DNA from: Paenibacillus massiliensis 2301065 = DSM 16942 | GTDB taxonomy: Bacteria; Bacillota; Bacilli; Paenibacillales; Paenibacillaceae | Assembly (NCBI RefSeq): GCF_000377505.1 | Contig: NZ_KB898199.1 | Span: forward strand, 60,307 to 124,306 | Length of the DNA: 64,000 bases | Direction: 5' to 3' | Part shown: one piece after another, positions 18,078 to 27,715 of the stretch | How the letters are laid out: each line of letters begins with the position of its first letter | How positions within the stretch are numbered: position 1 is the first letter of the stretch | The notes under the pieces: generated by a model | The model's input: the letters and a program-made list of their open reading frames with translations, nothing else | Database searches by the model: none | Told to the model about the DNA's origin: nothing | Program-made: the position numbers and the translations under genes

Positions 18078-19106
18078 ATGGGCAAACGGACATGGGTTAC
18101 AGCATCCCTGGCTGCAATTATGCTGCTGGCGGCGGTGCCTGGCCAGGTAACAGAAAGCGTTGTGCAGGCATCTGAGGTTGGTGATAACGGAACGGAGAAA
18201 AAGCTGGGTTCCTTGACGACTACGGTCACGAATAGCCTGAAGAAAGCTGTGGCAGAGCTGACAGACGAGCCTTTTACCTTTGAGAGTGTCTCGGATATGG
18301 GATCAACGTGGCTGGTTGAAGGGCAACTGAATAATGAAACAGCTATGCTTCAGGTTGAATATAGCAAGATCAAGAATCGGGTAGAGTCCACGATTATCAG
18401 ATATAAGATCTCGACAGTGGATAAGGTGCTGGATGCCTCGCTAAGACAAAAGGTGAAGAGCAGCGCCCATGACTTCAATCCTGCAGAGCCTTTGGAGTTC
18501 GAAGCCTTTTGGCGTGTGAAGTCACCTTATCAGGACAATAATCCGAAGGATTACTGGGTATTCTGGGGCTCAGGAGAGCGAGCCTCGTCGCTGTATGTAG
18601 ATGTAGCTAGTGACAACAGAATTACAATGACGGCTGACTATCCTGTGAGTAAGGTGGCCAAGACGCTGCTAGATCGCGGAAAGCAGGCCGTTCAGGAGCT
18701 GAGCGGAAGCAAGGTGAACTTTCAGTATGCCACCAGATTCAGAGATGAGGGCAGTGGTAGCTCCTACTGGGTACTGAAGGATGCCAACGAGATTAACAGT
18801 GTCAGAATTGGCTCCAAGACAGGTAGACTTTATGAGGCAGCTACGTTTCAGGTGGATTGGCAGAATGCCTCAGAGTTTGACAAGGTTTTTGCTGAACCGA
18901 AATACACTCCGGCTCAGGCTATAACGAAAGCTTCACCAGCTGCGAAGAAGCTCTTCAATATGGATCTCTCGGGCTACAGCGTGAGTGTCAAGGCCAATGA
19001 GTATACATTTACACGCAAAGGACAAGCAACTCTCGTTGGTAAGATCAACAAGAAAGGCGTATTCTACGAGCTGGCTCTAAGCCCGGTGAATGGCAAGCTA
19101 CAATAA
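18078..19106 (+). CDS. Secreted protein of unknown function with PepSY-like repeats
   Basis: A protein of 342 residues with an N-terminal signal peptide (a Lys/Arg start, then ASLAAIMLLAAVPG) and a likely cleavage around residue 32 (VVQASE). The mature part appears to contain repeated alpha-beta units of about 70-80 residues, each with a helix followed by Trp/Tyr-rich strands (for example AKTLLDRGKQAVQELSGSK, then SSYWVLKDANEI). This recalls PepSY/YcdB-type modules of secreted protease inhibitors, but the match is only by pattern. The ATG is preceded by GGGAGGTCATGAG. It is exported, probably extracellular or wall-associated; no enzymatic motif is seen. Confidence 0.75.
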   Translation: MGKRTWVTASLAAIMLLAAVPGQVTESVVQASEVGDNGTEKKLGSLTTTVTNSLKKAVAELTDEPFTFESVSDMGSTWLVEGQLNNETAMLQVEYSKIKNRVESTIIRYKISTVDKVLDASLRQKVKSSAHDFNPAEPLEFEAFWRVKSPYQDNNPKDYWVFWGSGERASSLYVDVASDNRITMTADYPVSKVAKTLLDRGKQAVQELSGSKVNFQYATRFRDEGSGSSYWVLKDANEINSVRIGSKTGRLYEAATFQVDWQNASEFDKVFAEPKYTPAQAITKASPAAKKLFNMDLSGYSVSVKANEYTFTRKGQATLVGKINKKGVFYELALSPVNGKLQ

Positions 19107-19168
19107 ATGAGTCACATACTCAGACAGTCGATGAATTAGGCAATATTATAGGGGACAACACAGTCAAG

Positions 19169-19215
19169 AGGACAGGGATATTTCGGACAATACCGAAGCG
19201 ATCTCGGTCCTTTTT
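19169..19215 (+). terminator. Terminator after the secreted-protein gene
   Basis: AGGAC/GTCCT outer stem with an inner TTCGG/CCGAA stem, ending in TTTTT. It separates the secreted-protein gene from the yitJ-type gene. Confidence 0.65.
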
Positions 19216-19290
19216 CACTTCGATGTCTTATGTTTGCTGTCGGTTTGTGATACATTAGTATGAAACAACGTGACAGGGTGGAGTGAAGGC

Positions 19291-21189
19291 ATGAGAGGGG
19301 ATTTGAGAACAGCTTGGAACCGCGGTGCGCTAGTTGGGGATGGGGCTATGGGAACCTACTTGTACCAGCTTGGTGTGCCGGTAGGCAGCTCCTGTGAGGA
19401 ATTGAACATCAGCTCACCAGAGGTTATAGCGGATGTTCATCGCCGCTATGTAGCAGCAGGTGCTCAGGTTCTGGAGAGCAACACCTTTTCAGCGAATCGA
19501 TATAAGCTTGCCAGATATGGTCTGGAGAGCAGTGTGGTTGAGATTAACCGCGCAGGAATCCGATTGGCCCGCGAGGCGGCGGGACAGGAGAATTATGTGC
19601 TAGGTGCTGTAGGCTCAATTCGCGGCGCGAAACGCCCCGATATCACGAATCAGGAGCTACAGTATAACTATGAGCAGCAGATCGAGGCCATGCTCGCCGA
19701 GGGTGTGGATGGACTGCTCATGGAGACATTCTACGAGCTTGAGGAAATGAGAATTGCGCTTGCGAGCGCTCGTAAATATACCAATCTGCCAGTTGTGTGC
19801 CAATTCGGTGTAGATCAGATCGGTCGTACTACGGATGGCTACAGTATTCGTCAGGCTTTTTCCATCCTGAAGCAGGAGGGGGCCGATGTACTCGGCTTCA
19901 ACTGTCATTCCGGACCCAAAGGTATCATGAGCGTTCTGGAGACGCTGGATGGACCACTGGAGATCCCGATGTCGGTCTATCCAAATGCAGGGTTGGCAGA
20001 TTATGTGGACGGACAATATATCTACGGTGCTACACCTGAATATATGGCAGAATGTGCAATAACATTTGCAGAGCAGGGTGCACGCATGATCGGAGGCTGC
20101 TGCGGAACAACACCTGATCATATTCGCGCGGTGGCAGGCGCCCTTAAGAGCTACACGGCTCCGCTACTAGCAACAGAGCCGAAGCTGCTGACTATTACGG
20201 TGGATGAGCTCGCTCAGGTTGAGCCGGAATCAAACAAGGTCACGGATTCCGAGCAGGTCATTCCCCCAGGAGGGCCTTCGCTTGTTGAGCTGGTGAAGGA
20301 ACGCCATACTGTAATCGTAGAGCTAGATCCACCGAGAGATCTGGATATTCGCAAATTCATGCTGGGAGCCAAGGCGCTGAAGGCAGCTGGAGTGGATGCT
20401 CTGACGATGGCAGATAACTCACTAGCTGTGACTCGAATGAGCAATATGGCGCTTGGTCAGCTTGTCCAGACGGAAGTAGGAGTACGTCCCCTGATCCACA
20501 TCGCCTGTAGGGATCGTAACCTGATTGGTACGCAATCGCATATGATGGGCTTCGATGCCTTAGGCATTGACCATGTGCTTGCCGTTACGGGTGACCCTGC
20601 GCGCTTCGGTGATCTTCCGGGTTCAAGCTCCGTATATGACATGACTTCCTTTGAGATCATTCGTATGATCAAGCAGTTGAATGACGGCGTTGCCTTCTCA
20701 GGTAATCCTCTTAAGCAAAAGGCCAAATTTGTGGTCGGAGCAGCGTTTAATCCGAACGTAAAGCATTTGAATAAGGCTGTGCAGCGTCTTGAAAAGAAAA
20801 TAACTGCAGGTGCGGATTACATTATGACACAGCCTGTCTATGACAGAGAGCTGATTGTCCAGATCAAAGAGGAGACGAAGCATCTGGAGGTGCCGATCTT
20901 CCTTGGCATTATGCCGCTGGCTAGTGGAAGGAATGCCGAATACTTGCACAATGAGGTACCAGGCATTCAATTGTCTGAGGAGGTCCGCCAGCGTATGTCA
21001 GGACTGGAGGGCAGCGAGGGTAGGGCGATGGGAGTTCAGATCGCCAAGGAGCTGCTGGACACCGCTCTGGAGCACTTTAACGGCATCTACTTCATGACAC
21101 CATTTATGTTCTATGAAATGACTGCTGAGCTGACTGACTATGTATGGCAAAAAACAGGTGCCCGTCCGGCCCCCTTGTCTCGTCCATAA
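19291..21189 (+). CDS. yitJ: Bifunctional homocysteine S-methyltransferase / methylenetetrahydrofolate reductase
   Basis: A two-domain protein of 632 residues. The N-terminal half (to about residue 290) is a homocysteine S-methyltransferase with GDGAMGTYLYQLG at the start, LGFNCHSGP supplying the first zinc cysteine and MIGGCCGTTPDHI the paired cysteines. The C-terminal half is a MetF-like reductase (ADNSLAVTRMSNM, HIACRDRNL, YIMTQPVYDRE). Together they make a methyl donor and transfer it to homocysteine in methionine synthesis. The start at 19291 follows GGTGGAG. No S-box riboswitch is visible upstream, unlike in B. subtilis. yicC starts about 35 bases later. Confidence 0.9.
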   Translation: MRGDLRTAWNRGALVGDGAMGTYLYQLGVPVGSSCEELNISSPEVIADVHRRYVAAGAQVLESNTFSANRYKLARYGLESSVVEINRAGIRLAREAAGQENYVLGAVGSIRGAKRPDITNQELQYNYEQQIEAMLAEGVDGLLMETFYELEEMRIALASARKYTNLPVVCQFGVDQIGRTTDGYSIRQAFSILKQEGADVLGFNCHSGPKGIMSVLETLDGPLEIPMSVYPNAGLADYVDGQYIYGATPEYMAECAITFAEQGARMIGGCCGTTPDHIRAVAGALKSYTAPLLATEPKLLTITVDELAQVEPESNKVTDSEQVIPPGGPSLVELVKERHTVIVELDPPRDLDIRKFMLGAKALKAAGVDALTMADNSLAVTRMSNMALGQLVQTEVGVRPLIHIACRDRNLIGTQSHMMGFDALGIDHVLAVTGDPARFGDLPGSSSVYDMTSFEIIRMIKQLNDGVAFSGNPLKQKAKFVVGAAFNPNVKHLNKAVQRLEKKITAGADYIMTQPVYDRELIVQIKEETKHLEVPIFLGIMPLASGRNAEYLHNEVPGIQLSEEVRQRMSGLEGSEGRAMGVQIAKELLDTALEHFNGIYFMTPFMFYEMTAELTDYVWQKTGARPAPLSRP

Positions 21190-21224
21190 TAATCAATTAC
21201 AATAGAATAATGGATGTGATGCCG

Positions 21225-22115
21225 ATGTCATTAAGTATGACCGGATACGGTCAAGCCGTCCTCAATTATGGAGGCTACAAGGTACGCTTCGAGGTCAAAT
21301 CCGTCAATCATCGCTATTGCGAGGTGTCGTTGCGGATTCCGAAGGAATGGACCCGGTTTGAAGACGGCTTGAGAAAAGAGGTGCAACAGCACGTCAAGCG
21401 CGGAAGAATCGATGTATTCATTCAACGCGAGCGGGAAGAGGAACAGACACGGCCTGTTCGACTGAACCACGTGGCTGTTGAGGCCTATCTGCAGGCTTCC
21501 AGAGAGCTGGCCAGCCGCTACGGCATGGAAGGGCAACTTGGTATTAGCGATCTATTGGCTCTGCCGGATATATTCACTTCTGCTGAAGGTCAGGACGCAG
21601 AGCAGGATGATGCAGCCTGGAGCCAACTTCTGCTCGAGGGTCTCAGAGAGGCTTGTCTCGGGCTGGTGGCGATGCGACGCAGGGAAGGCGAGTATCTGGT
21701 ACGTGACCTGCAGTCCCGTATTGCGCGTCTGGAGGGACTGCATGCCGAGATTGCCGAACTTTCTCTGACGGTGGTGGCGGACTACAGGATCAAGCTGCGG
21801 CAGAGGCTTGCAGAGCTGCAGGATGGTTCCTTTTCGCTGGATGAGCACAGATTAGGCATGGAGATTGCGTTATTTGCCGATCGCTGTAACATTGATGAAG
21901 AGCTGACCCGGCTGCAAAGCCATTTTGGTCAATGCAAGGGACTTCTGTCATCGGACGAGCCCGCTGGCCGTAAATTGGATTTCTTAATTCAAGAAATGAA
22001 CAGGGAAGTGAACACCATCGGGTCCAAGGCGAATCATCTGGAATTGGTCACCCGGGTTGTGGAATTAAAGGCGGAGCTTGAGAAGATTCGTGAACAAGCT
22101 GCGAATATTGAGTAG
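21225..22115 (+). CDS. yloC: YicC-family endoribonuclease (YloC)
   Basis: A protein of 296 residues with SMTGYGQAV at the start, VKSVNHRYCEVSLRIPKEW near residue 30 and the C-terminal signature KLDFLIQEMNREVNTIGSKA. The middle is helical. YicC proteins are RNases acting on RNA in bacterial stress responses. Several ATGs are possible (21210, 21219, 21225); 21225 gives the usual N-terminus. The order yicC-remA-gmk-rpoZ is the conserved B. subtilis order. Confidence 0.9.
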   Translation: MSLSMTGYGQAVLNYGGYKVRFEVKSVNHRYCEVSLRIPKEWTRFEDGLRKEVQQHVKRGRIDVFIQREREEEQTRPVRLNHVAVEAYLQASRELASRYGMEGQLGISDLLALPDIFTSAEGQDAEQDDAAWSQLLLEGLREACLGLVAMRRREGEYLVRDLQSRIARLEGLHAEIAELSLTVVADYRIKLRQRLAELQDGSFSLDEHRLGMEIALFADRCNIDEELTRLQSHFGQCKGLLSSDEPAGRKLDFLIQEMNREVNTIGSKANHLELVTRVVELKAELEKIREQAANIE

Positions 22116-22168
22116 CTTCCTGCAGGCTTGTCGGCTACAGTCACTTGTATAGGGGGAAAATCCGGATT

Positions 22169-22429
22169 ATGGCTATTAAATTGATCAATATCGGCTTTGG
22201 TAACATTGTGTCGGCTAATCGCATCATCTCGATCGTAAGCCCGGAATCGGCGCCGATCAAGCGCATTATCCAGGAGGCCAGAGATCGGCATATGCTGATT
22301 GATGCGACTTATGGACGTCGTACCAGAGCGGTAATTATTACAGACAGTGACCATGTCATTTTGTCTGCGGTGCAGCCGGAGACGGTTGCCCATCGTTTAT
22401 CCACCAAAGATGATGACAATGATGAATAA
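22169..22429 (+). CDS. remA: RemA, extracellular matrix regulator (DUF370)
   Basis: A protein of 86 residues matching RemA/YlzA throughout: MAIKLINIGFGNIVSANRII, then RIIQEARDRHMLIDATYGRR and TRAVIITDSDHVILSA. RemA forms ring-shaped oligomers that bind DNA and activates biofilm-matrix and osmoprotection genes in B. subtilis. The start at 22169 was chosen because AGGGGGA lies 9 bases upstream; an upstream start adds eight residues. gmk begins 13 bases after the stop. Confidence 0.95.
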   Translation: MAIKLINIGFGNIVSANRIISIVSPESAPIKRIIQEARDRHMLIDATYGRRTRAVIITDSDHVILSAVQPETVAHRLSTKDDDNDE

Positions 22430-22442
22430 AATGGAGTGTAAT

Positions 22443-23015
22443 ATGGCTAAGGGACTATTGATTGTATTATCCGGCCCGTCAGGGGTTGGCAAAGGAACGG
22501 TAGGCAACGCACTTCGGAAGCGACTTCCGGAGCTGACGTATTCCGTATCGGCGACGACTCGCTCGCCACGCTTGGGTGAGGAGGACGGAGTCAACTATTT
22601 CTTCAAGACCCGCGAAGAGTTCGAGTCCATGATCTTGAATGGTCAGTTGCTTGAGCATGCTGAGTATGTTGGGAACTGTTATGGCACACCGCGTGCTTTC
22701 GTGGAAGAGACATTGAATCAGGGCAAGGATATCTTCTTGGAGATTGAAGTGCAGGGAGCCTTGCAGGTGAAGGAAAGCTTCCCTGAGGGGATATTTGTAT
22801 TCCTGCTGCCACCATCGCTGGATGAGCTCAAGGACCGCATCCGTGGAAGAGGTACAGAGAACTCAGCGGTCATTGATCACCGCATGTCCGTAGCTGTGGA
22901 TGAGATGAATCTGATCCGGCATTACGATTATGCTGTGGTAAATGACGAGATTGAATTGGCCTGCAAGCGGATTGAATCCATTATCACTGCCGAGCATTGC
23001 AAAGTACGTCTGTAA
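22443..23015 (+). CDS. gmk: Guanylate kinase
   Basis: This enzyme of 190 residues phosphorylates GMP to GDP using ATP. The P-loop LSGPSGVGKGTV is at residues 9-20, then YSVSATTRSPRLGEEDGVNY (GMP-binding) and LEIEVQGALQVK. The start at 22443 follows GGAGTGTAAT and gives the usual length; in-frame upstream codons are unlike known Gmk proteins. It sits between remA and rpoZ, all on one strand with short gaps. Confidence 0.95.
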   Translation: MAKGLLIVLSGPSGVGKGTVGNALRKRLPELTYSVSATTRSPRLGEEDGVNYFFKTREEFESMILNGQLLEHAEYVGNCYGTPRAFVEETLNQGKDIFLEIEVQGALQVKESFPEGIFVFLLPPSLDELKDRIRGRGTENSAVIDHRMSVAVDEMNLIRHYDYAVVNDEIELACKRIESIITAEHCKVRL

Positions 23016-23076
23016 CAAGCTGTAGCAAGCTGCAAATAGCAGCAAAATACTTTTAACCATGAAGAGGTGTACTATC

Positions 23077-23277
23077 ATGTTGTATCCGTCCATTGATGAA
23101 ATGATGAATAAAGTTGACAGTAAATACTCGCTGGTCGTAGCGGCTTCACGTCGTGCGCGTCTGCTGCGTGAGGGAGAGAAATCAGAGCTGAAGCAACCGA
23201 AATCCCACAAGTACGTGGGTGTGGCGCTTGAAGAGATCTACAATGATCATGTGCGGGTAGAGCGTACCGAGGACTAG
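23077..23277 (+). CDS. rpoZ: RNA polymerase omega subunit
   Basis: A protein of 66 residues with MLYPSIDEMMNKVDSKYSLV and the core VVAASRRARLL used to hold the beta' subunit, then KYVGVALEEIYNDHV. Omega helps RNA polymerase assembly. The start at 23077 follows GAAGAGGTGT and gives the usual length. A small hairpin with a T-run follows before coaBC. Confidence 0.95.
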   Translation: MLYPSIDEMMNKVDSKYSLVVAASRRARLLREGEKSELKQPKSHKYVGVALEEIYNDHVRVERTED

Positions 23278-23325
23278 AAGGCTTTTAAATACAGATAAAG
23301 AAATCGGCGTTCAGCCTACTTTTTT

Positions 23326-23352
23326 GACAACCGCAAGGTTGTTATTTTTTTC
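23326..23352 (+). terminator. Internal terminator or attenuator between rpoZ and coaBC
   Basis: ACAACC-GCAA-GGTTGT stem with a GNRA-type loop, then TATTTTTTTC. The stem is only 6 bp, so read-through into coaBC is likely; it would make coaBC/priA expression lower than gmk/rpoZ. Confidence 0.65.
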
Positions 23353-23370
23353 TGTCAGGGGGAATTGGTA

Positions 23371-24591
23371 ATGATCAAGGGGAAAACCATTGTACTGGGT
23401 GTCACGGGGGGGATTGCGGCATATAAGGCAGCCATGCTATGCAGTAAATTAACCCAAAAGGGCGCGAGCGTACATGTCATTATGACTGACTCGGCCCGTC
23501 AGTTCATCACCGAGCTCACACTCCAATCGTTAACCCGAAATCCTGTCTATACAGATACGTTCGACGAGCGAAATGCTTCAGTCATATCCCACATCGACTT
23601 GGCTGATTCAGCAGATTTGGTGCTTGTGGCACCAGCTACGGCTAATACCATTGGCAAAATGGCACTTGGGCTCGCAGATGACATGCTGACGACGACATTA
23701 CTTGCGACGACTGCTCCGATTATGGTAGCGCCGGCCATGAATGTCCATATGTATACACATCCTGCTGTCATGGAGAATATGCAGACGCTGGTAGAGCGTG
23801 GCGTCATGATGATTGAGCCTGGAGAAGGCCAGTTGGCCTGTGGTTATGTTGGCAAGGGTCGTCTGGAGGAGCCTGAGACCATTGTGCAGGTAGTGGAGCG
23901 TTTCTTCGAGCAACAACAGGGCATAGACTTGAAACAGAAGCCGCTGGAAGGTCGTAAGGTTGTCGTTACTGCCGGGGGGACGGTGGAGCGGATTGATCCG
24001 GTCCGATACATCACGAATGATTCATCTGGCAAAATGGGCTTCGCCATCGCCAGTGCCGCACGCCAGCTGGGAGCTGATGTGCATCTGATCGCTGCCCATA
24101 CCACCGCGCCATTGCCTGTCGGGATCGTACCGGAGCGGGTCCAATCGGCCGATGAGATGCATCAGGCGGTTAAAAAGCAGTGGGATGACAGTGATATTGT
24201 TATTATGGCAGCGGCGGTTGCGGATTTTCGTCCGAAGGAGGCTGCTGCACACAAAATGAAAAAGCATGGAGATACCCTTGTTCTGGAGCTGGTCAAGACC
24301 GTTGATATTCTGGAGACCATGGGACAGAACAAGCAACATCAATATTTGATAGGCTTTGCGGCCGAGACGGAGCAGCTTGAGGAGAATGCACGCGGAAAGC
24401 TTGCTCGTAAAAATTGTGACCTTCTCGTTGCGAATGATGTGACGATGGAAGGGGCTGGCTTCGGAACGGATACCAATGCGGTGCAGATCTATGACAGGGA
24501 TGGTCTGGTGGAGCAACTGACGCTCATGTCCAAACAGGAGATTGCCCGGCGTCTGTTACTTATTGCAGCGGAGCGGCTTCGATCGGAGTGA
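23371..24591 (+). CDS. coaBC: Bifunctional phosphopantothenoylcysteine decarboxylase / phosphopantothenate-cysteine ligase
   Basis: This flavoenzyme of 406 residues carries out two steps of coenzyme A synthesis. The N-terminal CoaC half has LGVTGGIAAYKAAML, the active-site-type SHIDLADSADLVLVAPATAN and APAMNVHMY with the substrate Asn, and ACGYVGKGRL with the catalytic cysteine. The CoaB half begins at about residue 190 (RKVVVTAGGTVERIDPVRYI) and has AAAVADFRPK. The start at 23371 follows CAGGGGGA. priA begins 5 bases after its stop (or overlaps, if a GTG is used). Confidence 0.95.
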   Translation: MIKGKTIVLGVTGGIAAYKAAMLCSKLTQKGASVHVIMTDSARQFITELTLQSLTRNPVYTDTFDERNASVISHIDLADSADLVLVAPATANTIGKMALGLADDMLTTTLLATTAPIMVAPAMNVHMYTHPAVMENMQTLVERGVMMIEPGEGQLACGYVGKGRLEEPETIVQVVERFFEQQQGIDLKQKPLEGRKVVVTAGGTVERIDPVRYITNDSSGKMGFAIASAARQLGADVHLIAAHTTAPLPVGIVPERVQSADEMHQAVKKQWDDSDIVIMAAAVADFRPKEAAAHKMKKHGDTLVLELVKTVDILETMGQNKQHQYLIGFAAETEQLEENARGKLARKNCDLLVANDVTMEGAGFGTDTNAVQIYDRDGLVEQLTLMSKQEIARRLLLIAAERLRSE

Positions 24592-24596
24592 GTCAG

Positions 24597-27131
24597 ATGA
24601 ATATTGCTAAAGTCATCGTGGATGTTCCTGCGAAGGCCACTGACCGTGCCTTTGATTACTTAATCCCAGAGACACTGCGCACCTGGATTGAACCAGGCAG
24701 CAGAGTCGCTGTACCCTTTGGCAAGCGGACAGTTCAAGGCTTTGTAACATCTATTGAGCCGAAGCCGGAGCAGACCCGTTTCAAGCTGAAACCGATTCAG
24801 GAGCTGTTGGATCTTGTCCCCCCGCTATCCATGGATTTGCTGGAGCTTGGGGCCTGGATGAGTAAACGTTATGCCTGCAATCACATTGTAGCTTTACAAG
24901 CCATGATTCCGACTGCGTTAAAAGGTAAAGCGGAGCGTTATGTGACCTGGGCAGAGCCAGACTCAGACCCGGATGCCGAAGAAGCAGGTGTGCTGCTTGC
25001 AGATGATGGGATGAGTGATCCGGTTGAGCGCAACATTGTACATTTTGTACGCAACAAGGGCGAACTGACGCTGCAGCAGCTCAGTCGCCATTTTCCGAGT
25101 GAAGCCACAGTAATCAAGTCGCTGCTACGCAGGGGAGTCCTGCAGGAGAATCAGGTCATCAAGGATAAGGTAGGTAAGAAGACGCTGAAGGCTGTCAATC
25201 TTGCCGTGTCCCCGGGCGAAGCAGAACTTGCGCTGGACAGCTTTCCGAAGAAAGCGCAGAGACAGAAGGAGGTCTTGAGCTTCCTGCTGGAGCGTCGTGA
25301 GTTCCTGCCGCTGTCGCTCAAGGAGATTCTGACTTCGCTTAGCACCTCGGCTGCAACGGTTAAGGCACTGGAGAGCAAGGGACTTCTGCAGATTGAGGAT
25401 GTTGAGGTGTTCCGTGACCCATACAAAGGTCGGCATTTCAAGCCCTCAAGTCCACTGCAACTGACTACAGAGCAACAAGCAGTCTATGACCGTGTGATAC
25501 GACAACTTGAATCCTATGAACATGGTTCTTTTCTGCTGCATGGAGTGACAGGTAGTGGTAAGACTGAAATCTACCTGCAGAGCATTAGCCGCTGTATTGA
25601 ACAAGGACGGCAAGCGATTGTGCTTGTACCTGAAATCTCATTGACTCCTCAGATGGTCGAGCGCTTCAAGGGAAGATTTGGTGATCAGGTGGCCGTCATG
25701 CACAGCCGTTTGTCTGGCGGGGAGCGTTATGATGAATGGCGTAAAATCAGAGAGGGACGTGTCAAGGTCGCCATCGGTGCACGCTCAGCTGTATTTGCTC
25801 CGTTCGACAGGCTTGGTCTCATTATTATGGATGAAGAGCACGAGGGCTCCTACAAGCAAGAGGAGACGCCTAAGTATCATGCGCGAGATGTAGCTGTGAC
25901 ACGTGCACATCAGCATGGAGCGGTTGTAATTCTGGGCTCGGCTACGCCAGCGCTGGAGAGCTACCATGCAGCCCGCTCCCAGAGCAATGACGAATTCGCT
26001 CCGCTTCTCTTGGAAATGAATCAGCGTGCGCTTGGCAATACGTTACCTGAGGTTCATATCGTGGATATGAGAGAGGAGCTACGTGCAGGCAATCGCTCCA
26101 TGTTCAGCCGTTCCTTGCATCAGGGAATTGCCCAGCGTCTGGAACGGGGGGAGCAGACGGTACTGCTGTTGAATCGCCGTGGCTACTCTACGTTCGTGAT
26201 GTGCCGCAGCTGTGGTTATGTGGCAGGCTGTCCTGAGTGTGACATCTCCCTCACCTATCATCAGCGCTCGCACAATCTGCGATGTCACTATTGTGGATAT
26301 GCCGCTCAGGCTCCCGAGGTATGCCCGGACTGTGGCAGTGAGCATATCCGATATTTCGGGACAGGGACGCAGAGGGTGGAAGAGGAACTGGCCAAGCTAT
26401 TCCCCGGGATTCGCGTCATTCGTATGGATGTGGATACTACCACGGAGAAGGGCTCCCATGAAAAGCTCCTGACGAGCTTCCGGGAGAAGAAGGCAGATGT
26501 CCTGCTCGGAACGCAGATGGTTGCCAAGGGGCTTGATTTCCCTGACGTCACCTTGGTAGGAGTAATCACTGCTGATTCTGCACTCAATTTGCCGGATTTC
26601 CGTGCAGCAGAGAAGACGTTTCAGCTGTTGACACAGGTGGCTGGCCGAGCAGGCAGACATCAGCTTCCTGGTGAGGTCTTTGTACAATCCTACACACCGG
26701 ATCATTACTCCATCATTCATGCGAGCCGACACGATTATGCCTCCTTCATTCGTGATGAGCTGAAGCATCGTCGTAATCTGCATTATCCCCCTTACTGCCG
26801 GCTGATTCTTGTTACCTTCACGCATGAGCAGTTGCCTGTGCTTGTCCGTCTGGCGGAGAACTACACGGCACTGCTTCAGGAGAAGGCGCGGCGACTTGGT
26901 TGGTTCGGGAATATGGATCGTTTTACAGCTGATGTTATGGATATTTTGGGTCCCGTAGCTTCGCCCATACCGAGAATCAAGAATAGATACCGATTCCAAT
27001 GTATGATAAAATGGCGTGGGACTATCGACGTCATCGAGTTGGCGCGCAGAACGGCTGATGAATTAGGAGAGGCCGCACAGGCACAACAGCTTCAGATCAG
27101 TCTTGATGTAGACCCACAAATGTTAATGTAG
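24597..27131 (+). CDS. priA: Primosomal protein N' (PriA helicase)
   Basis: This 3'-5' helicase of 844 residues restarts replication at stalled forks. The N-terminal DNA-binding part (VDVPAKATDRAFDYLIP) is followed by Walker A GVTGSGKTEIYLQ (about residue 320), DEEH and GSATPALES. A zinc region has eight cysteines (for example CRSCGYVAGCPECD and CHYCGYAAQAPEVCPDCG), followed by motif VI QVAGRAGRHQLPG. The start at 24597 follows GGAGTGAGTCAG; a GTG at 24588 overlapping the coaBC stop is also possible. It is a little longer than typical Bacillus PriA, mainly in the 130-230 linker. Confidence 0.95.
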   Translation: MNIAKVIVDVPAKATDRAFDYLIPETLRTWIEPGSRVAVPFGKRTVQGFVTSIEPKPEQTRFKLKPIQELLDLVPPLSMDLLELGAWMSKRYACNHIVALQAMIPTALKGKAERYVTWAEPDSDPDAEEAGVLLADDGMSDPVERNIVHFVRNKGELTLQQLSRHFPSEATVIKSLLRRGVLQENQVIKDKVGKKTLKAVNLAVSPGEAELALDSFPKKAQRQKEVLSFLLERREFLPLSLKEILTSLSTSAATVKALESKGLLQIEDVEVFRDPYKGRHFKPSSPLQLTTEQQAVYDRVIRQLESYEHGSFLLHGVTGSGKTEIYLQSISRCIEQGRQAIVLVPEISLTPQMVERFKGRFGDQVAVMHSRLSGGERYDEWRKIREGRVKVAIGARSAVFAPFDRLGLIIMDEEHEGSYKQEETPKYHARDVAVTRAHQHGAVVILGSATPALESYHAARSQSNDEFAPLLLEMNQRALGNTLPEVHIVDMREELRAGNRSMFSRSLHQGIAQRLERGEQTVLLLNRRGYSTFVMCRSCGYVAGCPECDISLTYHQRSHNLRCHYCGYAAQAPEVCPDCGSEHIRYFGTGTQRVEEELAKLFPGIRVIRMDVDTTTEKGSHEKLLTSFREKKADVLLGTQMVAKGLDFPDVTLVGVITADSALNLPDFRAAEKTFQLLTQVAGRAGRHQLPGEVFVQSYTPDHYSIIHASRHDYASFIRDELKHRRNLHYPPYCRLILVTFTHEQLPVLVRLAENYTALLQEKARRLGWFGNMDRFTADVMDILGPVASPIPRIKNRYRFQCMIKWRGTIDVIELARRTADELGEAAQAQQLQISLDVDPQMLM

Positions 27132-27212
27132 GCTCATGAGCTGCATATATATATGAATGAACAGAGATATTTTAAGTAAATTGCTGAGGATAGAGGAAGG
27201 TGTATTTAAGTT

Positions 27213-27704
27213 ATGTCGATTAGAATGATTGTAAAAGAGCCTGATGATGTATTGCACAAGGTTGCCAAGGAAGTTACCAAGATTAACGGCAACGTTCAGA
27301 AGCTGCTGGATGATATGGCTGATACGATGTATGACGCCGAGGGAGTAGGACTGGCTGCGCCGCAGGTAGGTATCCTCAAAAGATTGATCGTCGTCGATGC
27401 CGGTGACGAGCATGGCCTTATCAAAATGATCAATCCGGTCATTATAGAGCAGGATGGAGAGCAATTTGGAGCTGAAGGCTGCCTGAGCATTCCAGGCTTC
27501 AACGGTGATGTGCGCCGTGCAGAGCAGGTGACGGTACAAGGGCTGGATCGTGAAGGAAGACCGATTACTGTGAAGGCGACAGGTCTTCTGTCCCGTGCCT
27601 TCCAGCATGAGATCGACCATCTGAATGGGGTACTGTTTACGGATATTGCTGAAAAAATATACGCGGTGTCTCCGGAGAAGCCGGGACCAAATAGCCGCAA
27701 ATAG
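27213..27704 (+). CDS. def: Peptide deformylase
   Basis: This metalloenzyme of 163 residues removes the formyl group from nascent peptides. All three motifs are present: GVGLAAPQVG (about residue 45), EGCLSIPG with the metal cysteine (about 90) and HEIDHLNG with two metal histidines (about 131). fmt follows 11 bases later, so the enzymes that add and remove the formyl group are encoded together. The ATG has GAGGAAGG 13 bases upstream. Confidence 0.95.
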   Translation: MSIRMIVKEPDDVLHKVAKEVTKINGNVQKLLDDMADTMYDAEGVGLAAPQVGILKRLIVVDAGDEHGLIKMINPVIIEQDGEQFGAEGCLSIPGFNGDVRRAEQVTVQGLDREGRPITVKATGLLSRAFQHEIDHLNGVLFTDIAEKIYAVSPEKPGPNSRK

Positions 27705-27715
27705 GGGTGATCCAG

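Noticed and set aside
19100..19290. S-box (SAM) riboswitch before the yitJ-type gene
   Set aside because: The conserved core strings of the SAM riboswitch are absent; only a terminator for the upstream gene is seen.
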